Shown one piece after another: positions 1 to 5,971 of a stretch of DNA of 12,585 nucleotides. The position numbers and the translations under genes are program-made. Positions within the stretch are counted from its first letter, which is position 1. Each line of letters begins with the position of its first letter. The notes below the pieces were generated by a model. The model made no database searches. It had not been told where the DNA came from and was given only the letters and a program-made list of their open reading frames with translations. The stretch lies in assembly GCA_000432655.1 (NCBI GenBank), contig HF986348.1, positions 3,050 to 15,634 of the forward strand, written 5' to 3'. The stretch is from Bacteroides sp. CAG:1060. Lineage in GTDB: Bacteria > Bacteroidota > Bacteroidia > Bacteroidales > UBA932.

Positions 1-415
1 CCACCCCCCCCCCCCCATCCGCATCTTCAGCCATAAACCATCGTGGGTCAAGATTGCTCAGGATATCCACATTGTGCACGAGAAAACGGGACTCCATGTC
101 AAGAAAACGCGCAGCCCTTTTGATGCCGCCTCCCGTCTCCAAAGGCTCCTCAGAGGTCCCGCCGGCGTCCGGAACATCTTCTCGGGAGATGTCAATATGA
201 GAGCCGAAATCTCCATTGTCCCGGATGTAGTTTTCCACCATATCGGCAAAATGGAATACGTTGACTACAAAATCATTGATGCCGGCAGACTGTAGTTTGC
301 GAATCACAATCTCAAGCACCGGTGTTCCGTTCACCGGCACCAGCGCCTTGGGTCTGCTGTCCGTAATAGGTCTCAGCCTGGTGCCCAATCCGGCCGCAAA
401 AATCATTGCTTTCAT
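1..415 (-). CDS. murU: MurU-like sugar-1-phosphate nucleotidyltransferase (3' end cut by window edge)
   Basis: The first 138 residues of a nucleotidyltransferase of the NDP-sugar pyrophosphorylase family are visible. The N-terminus carries the nucleotide-binding signature GLGTRLRPITDSRPKALVPV at residues 9-28. LETGGGIK follows at 92-99 and HNVDIL at 114-119, where D117 is the expected metal-binding aspartate. P. putida MurU, about 223 residues, makes UDP-MurNAc from MurNAc-1-phosphate and UTP, bypassing de novo synthesis. The start ATG overlaps the stop of the upstream AmgK-like kinase as ATGA (412-415), so the two are probably co-translated. AmgK and MurU act consecutively, and this pairing is the main reason for choosing MurU over other sugar-nucleotide transferases. 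A Gly/Ser-rich stretch at about 81-90 looks longer than usual before the LETGGG motif. The last visible codons read a run of G (GGG x4), possibly an artefact. The family is secure; the exact sugar substrate is inferred. Confidence 0.8.
   Translation of the reverse strand, partial: MKAMIFAAGLGTRLRPITDSRPKALVPVNGTPVLEIVIRKLQSAGINDFVVNVFHFADMVENYIRDNGDFGSHIDISREDVPDAGGTSEEPLETGGGIKRAARFLDMESRFLVHNVDILSNLDPRWFMAEDADGGGGV
4..16. repeat. 13-base C homopolymer (poly-G on the coding strand)
   Basis: Positions 4-16 are 13 consecutive C. On the minus strand they give four glycine codons in the murU-like gene, directly at the window edge. Such a tract could slip during replication and shift the reading frame. 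A poly-G run at a sequence end is also a common short-read artefact, which I consider more likely. Confidence 0.9.
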
Positions 416-1440
416 AAAGCAATTTTCAATCCTGGCAGAATCGTATGCCCGTTCCATTCTCCGGTAAGACGCTGAAGAAGATCATTGAGATAAGGGTATC
501 TGGTGAATGGTTCCGATATCAGTTCGCGTATGCACCCAAGTCCGGGAGCGATACAGTCTATGAACAGCTGCTTGCGTTCCACCAGGCCACGGAAACCATA
601 GGCACCAAATTCCTGGAGCAGACGAATGAGGGTTATAAGGCGATATTTCTCCCTGAACTGCCTCTCATTCACCGGAACAAAATTGGAAAGCGAGCGCAAA
701 TAGCACTCCTCCAGTTCGCGCTTCAAATCGGGTTTGAATGAGGTTCCGGCATTCCACAGAAATGACGCGAGGTCATATTGTACCGGGCCCCGCCGACCGC
801 CTTGAAAATCAATGAAACAAGGTTCTCCATCCTTGATTATAATGTTACGTGCCTGAAAATCCCTGTACATGAAGCAATTGGAATCATAGTCAAGAGAGTC
901 TGCCCGAAGCCTGTCAAGATCGTCCTGAAGCCTGATTTCATCGAACTCCAGTCCGGTAAGTTTCAGGAAATCATACTTGAAGTAATTGAGATCAAAACTT
1001 ACCATACGGTCATTAAACTCCCTGTCAGGGAAGCATATACTCCAATCCATCCTCTCTCCCACCTTAAACTGCACGGCAGGAAGAAGCGACATGGTGTCTT
1101 TGAGCCAGTTCAGCTGCTCTTCGGTAAATTCTCCGGAAGGAATCTGAGGTTTCAGCAGTTCGAACAACTGTCCGTCTCCAAGGTCTTCCTGTATATATTC
1201 CATTCCGTCTTCGGACACCGCATAGACTTTAGGAGCATGAAAACCCGCGTCACAGAAAGCCTCATCAATGGCAAGAAAAGCCCTGTTCTCCGCAGGATTA
1301 GTGCCGATACAGGCTATGAATGTGCCGCCCTCTCCGGTGATACGATAATACTTGCGCGCACTGCCCGAAAGAGGCAGAAGATTCATTTCAAATGGTTCGC
1401 AACCCGTGAATGAATGATATAAAGATTCCAACTGTGACAT
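412..1440 (-). CDS. amgK: AmgK-like anomeric MurNAc/GlcNAc kinase (aminoglycoside-phosphotransferase fold)
   Basis: A 342-residue cytosolic kinase of the APH/choline-kinase fold. The nucleotide-binding N-lobe includes PLSGSARKYYRI (23-34). The catalytic loop is YRDFQARN (192-199), with D194 as the expected catalytic base and N199 as a metal ligand. The second metal motif is IDFQGGRRGPVQYDLASF (210-227), with D211 in the DFG-like position. The RDxxARN and DFQxxxxGPxxYDL pattern is typical of AmgK, which phosphorylates the anomeric hydroxyl of MurNAc (and GlcNAc) using ATP. The product is the substrate of MurU, whose probable gene starts inside this gene's stop codon (ATGA, 412-415). A -7 element lies 20 nt upstream of the ATG. 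The divergent neighbours encode a porin and a lytic transglycosylase, which fits murein salvage. True aminoglycoside resistance is unlikely given the partner gene and these motifs. Confidence 0.82.
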   Translation of the reverse strand: MSQLESLYHSFTGCEPFEMNLLPLSGSARKYYRITGEGGTFIACIGTNPAENRAFLAIDEAFCDAGFHAPKVYAVSEDGMEYIQEDLGDGQLFELLKPQIPSGEFTEEQLNWLKDTMSLLPAVQFKVGERMDWSICFPDREFNDRMVSFDLNYFKYDFLKLTGLEFDEIRLQDDLDRLRADSLDYDSNCFMYRDFQARNIIIKDGEPCFIDFQGGRRGPVQYDLASFLWNAGTSFKPDLKRELEECYLRSLSNFVPVNERQFREKYRLITLIRLLQEFGAYGFRGLVERKQLFIDCIAPGLGCIRELISEPFTRYPYLNDLLQRLTGEWNGHTILPGLKIAL

Positions 1441-1460
1441 TTAGTGATTTTTTTACTCTG

Positions 1461-1468
1461 CGAAGATA
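1461..1468 (-). promoter_or_regulatory. Probable -7 promoter element for the amgK-murU unit
   Basis: The minus strand reads TATCTTCG, one mismatch from the Bacteroidota -7 consensus TAnnTTTG. Exactly 20 nt separate it from the amgK ATG, the same distance as in the divergent porin promoter. The only TTTG upstream sits 15 nt away instead of the usual 19-21, so the -33 element is weak or absent. Confidence 0.5.
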
Positions 1469-1551
1469 TGTATTTTAGGAATGCAAACACAGGTTTCCGC
1501 CGTTTTTTTATACTTGGAGAGCGGTTCGTACACTATAGACACATGGTCCGA

Positions 1552-1583
1552 TTTGGGCGATTTATAAAAAGTTGCTAACTTTG
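1552..1583 (+). promoter_or_regulatory. Bacteroidota-type promoter of the porin-mltF unit
   Basis: A -33 TTTG (1552-1555) and a -7 TAACTTTG (1576-1583) are separated by 20 bp, matching the TTTG-N19-21-TAnnTTTG consensus of the primary sigma factor of this phylum. Transcription should start near 1588. That leaves about 15 nt of leader before the ATG at 1604, but almost none before the ATG at 1592. The -7 element overlaps a short inverted repeat (AACTT 1577-1581, AAGTT 1585-1589). Confidence 0.8.
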
Positions 1584-1603
1584 CAAGTTCTATGTGTAGG
1601 CGA

Positions 1604-4135
1604 ATGAAGCACTTATCCCGCATATTGTTCCCGACGGCAGTGATGTTGCTCACCACCGGGGCGGCTTTAGGAATCGGAAGGACCTCCCCTTTCAGAAGCC
1701 CTTTGCCGGCGCGCGAACACGCTTCGGCAGCGAATGTTTCATACGCTGCAACTTCCACGATACCTGTGGCTTCTGCATCCAAAGACACTGTTCTATACCC
1801 CGCAGATGCATACAAACAAGGCAAGCAAGGACATTCGGACGTTATTATTGACAGTCTGGCCGCTGCACTTGACAAAGCCGGACTTTCTCTTGCGCAGACT
1901 CAGGACAGCTCCGGCAAACTCAGCCCGCGGGATTCGCTCAAGCAACTTCTGGATTCCTCCCTCTGGGACAAACTGGACTCAATATACATAGCCGATTCCA
2001 CGGCCAAAGCCAAAGCGGCATTCGAGAAATGGTATGCCGGGCTTGACAAGAAAGCACGCAAAAAATATGACGCTGAGCAAAAAGCGAAGCTCATGACTGC
2101 GCGTGCCGATTCTCTTCGTAAGGTCAAGGAGCACAATAAGGAGATACGTGACAGCATCACCGAAAACACTCCGCGAATACTTGAAACTTATGCCCTTCCG
2201 GATTCCATGCAGTATAAGCGGATAATCGCATGGACGGCAGAACAGGACTTCGGCAAAATAAAGCCTTTCGTCCCTGACACAAGCTATAATTATCATTATT
2301 ACGACTACCCTTTCCAGCGCAATGACGTAAACGCCACCTGGCTTGGTGTAGCCGGCTCCCCTGTCCAGTACTACGACTGGTTCAAACGCAGAAGTGACGA
2401 GGGCGTAGAGTTCTATGACGCACTTGAATCGTGGAGCACATCTCCCCGGACAACTCTCCATTATAATAGCAAAACCCCTTATACGGAACTGTGCTATTTC
2501 GGCACCCTTTTCGGGAAAAGCGCCAAGGAGTCGGACAACTTGCACCTTTTCACCACCCAGAATATAACTCCGGAATTCAATTTCAGCCTTCTGTATGACA
2601 GATTCGGCGGCGGAGGCATGCTGGAACGGGAAGAAACCGCCAACAAGGCAACCGCCGTGCAGCTCAATTATCTGGGGAAGAAATATACCATGCATGCGGG
2701 ATACATACGCAACATGGTCACCCGTCAGGAAAACGGCGGAATGCAGGATACCAAGTGGGTGTCCGACACTACCGTGGACGCCAGAGACATCCCTATCAAC
2801 CTATTGTCAGCCTCATCCAAGACCAAGAAGAACACCTTCTTCCTCGAACAGCAATTACGCATTCCTTTCACCTTCATTGAGCGGATAAAGGCTTCTCGGG
2901 ACAGCACATACCATTTCAATGCGGACAGTCTTGACAGAAATCTCACAAGTGCATTCATAGGGCACAGCAGCGAGCTTTCCACCTATACCCGCGAATACAC
3001 GGACAGAATCAACGATGATGCGGGAAGAGCCTTTTACAACAATGTGTTCAATTACGACCCGGTCTCAAGCGCGGATTCGATGAGAGTGCGCAAGTTTGAC
3101 AACAAATTGTATATCAGACTCCAGCCATGGTCAAGCGAAGCTGTCGTTTCCAAACTGGACATAGGCGTGGGAGACGTGATGCGCATGTATTTCGACAGCA
3201 CCAGTGTCCGGCCTACAACGCACAAGGAGAACAGTTTCTATGCGTATGCCGGGGCCGAGGGGCAGTTTCGCAACTACTTCTTCTGGGACGCAAAAGGCAA
3301 ACTCGACCTGTTCGGCGCCAACGCGGGTGATTTTTTCATTCAAGCCAACGGACAAGTCAACCTGTACCCTTTCCGCAGAGCGCGCAAGAGTCCTCTCTGC
3401 ATCAAAGTCGGTTTCGAGACCAGACTCGACGAACCGACCTACTATCTCAAACATATCAGCACGAACCACTTCAAGTGGGACAACGAATTCTCCAAAACAT
3501 CTACCACGACCATCAAGGGTGACATTTCTATCCCACGGTGGAAGTTCGACGCCGGAATCGGATATGCCCTTCTGTCCGGGAACACTTACTATGACACAAA
3601 AGGCATAGTCAATCAGGCGGGAAAGCCGATGAGCATACTGTCCGCCCACCTGAGAAAAGAATTCGTCTTCGGTCCTCTGCATCTTGACAATAAAATTCTG
3701 CTCCAGTATTCATCAGACCAGAATATTGTACCGGTGCCGAATCTCGTGCTGAATCTCAGATACTACCTCCAGTTCGTACTCCAGAAAAACGATCTGGGCA
3801 ACAACATACTTGCAATGCAGGTGGGAGCCAATGCCTTCTACAACACGGCATGGAACTCCCCTTCATGGAATCCTGCACTTGGAGTGTTCCATAATCAGAA
3901 CGAACGCTCTTATACAAATGGCCCATATTTTGATGTATTCTTCAACTTTCAGTGGAAACGGGCCTGCATCTTCGTTAAATATCAGAATGCAGGACAGGGC
4001 TGGCCGATGAGCAAGTCGGATTATTTCAGCGCGGACAGATATATTGTCACGCAACGCGGATTCGACGGGTTGAAAATTGGTATTTATTGGCCTTTCTACA
4101 TCCAGCCTACCGGTCGGCCGGTACAGCAGAGATAG
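1604..4135 (+). CDS. Putative outer-membrane porin, Porin_10-like family
   Basis: An 843-residue secreted protein. Residues 1-23 form a signal peptide (MKHLSR, a hydrophobic core, then GAALG). A polar region of about 220 residues follows, including a strongly charged, Lys/Glu/Ala-rich predicted helix at roughly 132-185. From about residue 240 the sequence has the alternating aromatic/polar pattern of a beta-barrel. It opens with NATWLGVAGSPVQYYDWFKR and PYTELCYFGTLFG and closes with LKIGIYWPFYIQP, as in the putative porins of Bacteroidota (Porin_10). No SusC plug or TonB box is seen, so passive diffusion is more likely than TonB-driven uptake. The cargo is unknown. I chose the ATG at 1604 because the promoter would leave the in-frame ATG at 1592 practically leaderless. 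The lytic transglycosylase gene follows after 31 nt, probably in the same transcript. The C-terminus extends a few residues past the usual aromatic end (GRPVQQR). Confidence 0.8.
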   Translation: MKHLSRILFPTAVMLLTTGAALGIGRTSPFRSPLPAREHASAANVSYAATSTIPVASASKDTVLYPADAYKQGKQGHSDVIIDSLAAALDKAGLSLAQTQDSSGKLSPRDSLKQLLDSSLWDKLDSIYIADSTAKAKAAFEKWYAGLDKKARKKYDAEQKAKLMTARADSLRKVKEHNKEIRDSITENTPRILETYALPDSMQYKRIIAWTAEQDFGKIKPFVPDTSYNYHYYDYPFQRNDVNATWLGVAGSPVQYYDWFKRRSDEGVEFYDALESWSTSPRTTLHYNSKTPYTELCYFGTLFGKSAKESDNLHLFTTQNITPEFNFSLLYDRFGGGGMLEREETANKATAVQLNYLGKKYTMHAGYIRNMVTRQENGGMQDTKWVSDTTVDARDIPINLLSASSKTKKNTFFLEQQLRIPFTFIERIKASRDSTYHFNADSLDRNLTSAFIGHSSELSTYTREYTDRINDDAGRAFYNNVFNYDPVSSADSMRVRKFDNKLYIRLQPWSSEAVVSKLDIGVGDVMRMYFDSTSVRPTTHKENSFYAYAGAEGQFRNYFFWDAKGKLDLFGANAGDFFIQANGQVNLYPFRRARKSPLCIKVGFETRLDEPTYYLKHISTNHFKWDNEFSKTSTTTIKGDISIPRWKFDAGIGYALLSGNTYYDTKGIVNQAGKPMSILSAHLRKEFVFGPLHLDNKILLQYSSDQNIVPVPNLVLNLRYYLQFVLQKNDLGNNILAMQVGANAFYNTAWNSPSWNPALGVFHNQNERSYTNGPYFDVFFNFQWKRACIFVKYQNAGQGWPMSKSDYFSADRYIVTQRGFDGLKIGIYWPFYIQPTGRPVQQR

Positions 4136-4166
4136 ATTTTCTCCTGAAAGGGAACATACGTAATTT

Positions 4167-5255
4167 ATGCATAAAACCGACAGAAGTTTTTACATAGTCT
4201 CCGGAATTACCGCCGTAATATGTGCAGCGGTCTTCATCGCCTCGCGCTTTATCCCGGACCAGGTGGAGGAGAAAAGCCTCAAACCGCACATCATAAGCGT
4301 GCTGGATCTGGACAGCCTCTCAAGTACGACCAGTTCTCTGGTGGTAGGGTACAATTATTATTTGCTTGAACAATATGCCGAAAACGATGACCGTACGGTA
4401 GATATCCGCATAAGTGGCAAGAACACTTCATACCTGGATTCTCTGCGCGCAGGGGTAATTGACATATTGGTCATTCCTTACGAAGAGGACCTTCAACTTG
4501 ACAGTCTGATTTTCTCATCCCCGATTGACAGTCTGAGCACATGGGTCATGCGGGAAGACGAGAGCCATGAGATGGACAACCTCAACAGGTGGATAGACAA
4601 TTGGCACGAGAATGAGGAGAACGATGTCGTCCGCGAATCATTCATGCGCCGATACAATGTTTTCAGAAGTCGCAGACGGGAGCATCTGAGCCCGTACGAC
4701 AGCCTCATCAAAGAAAAAGCTGACTCTATGGGATGGGACTGGAGAATGCTTGCCGCAATCATATATCAGGAGTCTCATTTCCATATCGAGGCACGCTCTC
4801 ACAGGGGAGCAAGCGGACTTATGCAGATGATGCCACATACGGCCAGAAGTTTCGGTGTCACGGATCCGCTGAATCCGGAAGACAATATCCGCGCAGGAGC
4901 TGAACTCCTGCACAGCCTGCTCAGAAGATACTCAAGCGTTGCCGCCAACAATCAGGAAAAGTTCAAATATGCACTGGCAGCCTACAACGCCGGCATAGGA
5001 CGAGTAGACGATATTCTAAGGCTCGCAGAACTCAGGGGTGTGGACACGGGGTACTGGGATACGGTCATAGACGTCATCCCGGAAATGCACGACGAATCGG
5101 TAGCGGACACTGGCGTAGTAAAACTTGGTGTCTTCAAGGGCGAAGAGACCATAAACTACGTCCAGACCGTTATCTCAGTGTATGAACAATTCAGAAGAAT
5201 CTGCCCAGAGCAGGAGAAACATACTTCATCATCATCCCAGGCAGAAACGCCATGA
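4167..5255 (+). CDS. Membrane-anchored MltF-like lytic transglycosylase (SLT/GH23)
   Basis: A 362-residue protein with one N-terminal hydrophobic segment (about 8-27), either a membrane anchor or an uncleaved signal. Next comes a region resembling part of a periplasmic substrate-binding domain (about 40-130, including RAGVIDILVIPYEEDLQL). A charged helical linker (135-175) leads to a C-terminal SLT domain (about 176-345). The SLT domain has AIIYQESHF (197-205) with catalytic Glu202, GASGLMQMMP (214-223), AAYNAGIGRV (271-280) and ETINYVQTV (327-335), the complete GH23 signature. Such enzymes cut the MurNAc-GlcNAc bond of peptidoglycan in the periplasm and leave 1,6-anhydroMurNAc ends. The domain order resembles E. 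coli MltF (518 residues), but the binding-like domain is only about half size. There is no lipobox. The Ser-rich tail (TSSSSQAETP) runs 65 nt into the 3' end of the opposing membrane-protein gene. The function is secure at family level. Confidence 0.88.
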   Translation: MHKTDRSFYIVSGITAVICAAVFIASRFIPDQVEEKSLKPHIISVLDLDSLSSTTSSLVVGYNYYLLEQYAENDDRTVDIRISGKNTSYLDSLRAGVIDILVIPYEEDLQLDSLIFSSPIDSLSTWVMREDESHEMDNLNRWIDNWHENEENDVVRESFMRRYNVFRSRRREHLSPYDSLIKEKADSMGWDWRMLAAIIYQESHFHIEARSHRGASGLMQMMPHTARSFGVTDPLNPEDNIRAGAELLHSLLRRYSSVAANNQEKFKYALAAYNAGIGRVDDILRLAELRGVDTGYWDTVIDVIPEMHDESVADTGVVKLGVFKGEETINYVQTVISVYEQFRRICPEQEKHTSSSSQAETP

Positions 5256-5889
5256 TGACAGTACCGACGCCGTTGACGACACCGGGAACTCTGGCAAGAA
5301 GCACGTCACCGGCATTCTGAAAATCTCCGCTTCCAAAAGGATTGCCGAAAAAGCACCAGGCCAGCAGGGCTGCTATCAGGACCATTGAAGAATCCATAAT
5401 CACTTTTACCCTGTCAAACGGCTGGCGGAAGGTCTTGGAGAACGCATCCACAGTCATTTCCGCAGACAGCATCCAGGCTTTGGCATGCACCTCCATGCTG
5501 ACGCCAATCGCTGTGATTGCACATCCGCCGACGAGCATCAACAACCTTACCCACACAGATTCGGGATGAACTCCGGACAATATCCAAAGGGAGATGTCCA
5601 CAAGGTACCCGAACAGCAGAGATGCCGGGATCTGCATAAGATTGCGCAACTTGAAATTCTTCCTGAGCACCAGCATCTGCACCAGCATATACACCATATT
5701 CACGATGAATATGAATGTTCCCACGCTGAGCGAAGGGAACTCCAGGTTCAATACGTACGCGGCACAAGACAACGGAGCGGTGCCAAGATTGACCACTATG
5801 GACACCGCCACACCAAATGAAACGAGGAACAGCCCGACAGTAGCCACAACATAACGGTAAAGCAGGCTGTTCTTTTTTATTTCTATCAT
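5191..5889 (-). CDS. YczE/YyaS/YitT-type integral membrane protein
   Basis: A 232-residue, very hydrophobic protein with five or six predicted membrane segments (about 11-33, 54-75, 86-105, 112-135, 165-183 and perhaps 203-220). The segment VNLGTAPLSCAAYVLN after helix 1 and the C-terminal GVVNGVGTVIMAFLPG match the pattern of the YczE/YitT-like membrane proteins of COG2364. I know of no established biochemical function for this group; a transporter is only a guess. The reading frame is open further upstream to 5964, but I chose the ATG at 5889. It lies 22 nt downstream of a good -7 element, and the extension would cross that promoter and lacks family-like sequence. The gene appears monocistronic. 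Its last 65 nt lie opposite the 3' end of the transglycosylase gene. Confidence 0.75.
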   Translation of the reverse strand: MIEIKKNSLLYRYVVATVGLFLVSFGVAVSIVVNLGTAPLSCAAYVLNLEFPSLSVGTFIFIVNMVYMLVQMLVLRKNFKLRNLMQIPASLLFGYLVDISLWILSGVHPESVWVRLLMLVGGCAITAIGVSMEVHAKAWMLSAEMTVDAFSKTFRQPFDRVKVIMDSSMVLIAALLAWCFFGNPFGSGDFQNAGDVLLARVPGVVNGVGTVIMAFLPGMMMKYVSPALGRFF

Positions 5890-5911
5890 TACCAATATCT
5901 TTTGAATCGCA

Positions 5912-5919
5912 CAAAAATA
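5912..5919 (-). promoter_or_regulatory. -7 promoter element for the YczE-type gene
   Basis: The minus strand reads TATTTTTG, a perfect TAnnTTTG match, 22 nt upstream of the ATG at 5889. I see no clear -33 TTTG at 19-21 bp. That position is occupied by the opposing promoter's -7 element (5941-5948). Confidence 0.6.
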
Positions 5920-5940
5920 GCAAAAGCAAGCGATTTTCAC

Positions 5941-5948
5941 TATCTTTA
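5941..5948 (+). promoter_or_regulatory. Probable -7 promoter element for the M13 peptidase unit
   Basis: The plus strand reads TATCTTTA, one mismatch from TAnnTTTG, 23 nt upstream of the ATG at 5972. No -33 TTTG is present at the usual distance; that place falls on the opposing -7 element. The distance favours the start at 5972 over the one at 5963. Confidence 0.5.
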
Positions 5949-5971
5949 CGCCCAAATTAATCATGTTTCAA

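Noticed and set aside
778..1413. 211-codon open frame on the plus strand opposite amgK
   Set aside because: It lies wholly antisense to a gene with complete kinase motifs, has no family-like motif and no promoter.
412..1440. Aminoglycoside resistance kinase
   Set aside because: The fold is shared, but the RDFQARN and DFQGGRRGPVQYDL motifs and the overlapping MurU-like gene fit AmgK better. No mobile-element context is present.
1453..1875. 140-codon minus-strand frame spanning the amgK-porin intergenic region
   Set aside because: It crosses both divergent promoters and the porin signal peptide in antisense, and its translation has no domain features.
1979..2695. 238-codon open frame on the minus strand within the porin gene
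   Set aside because: It is antisense to a well-supported porin, has low-quality composition and no recognisable domain.
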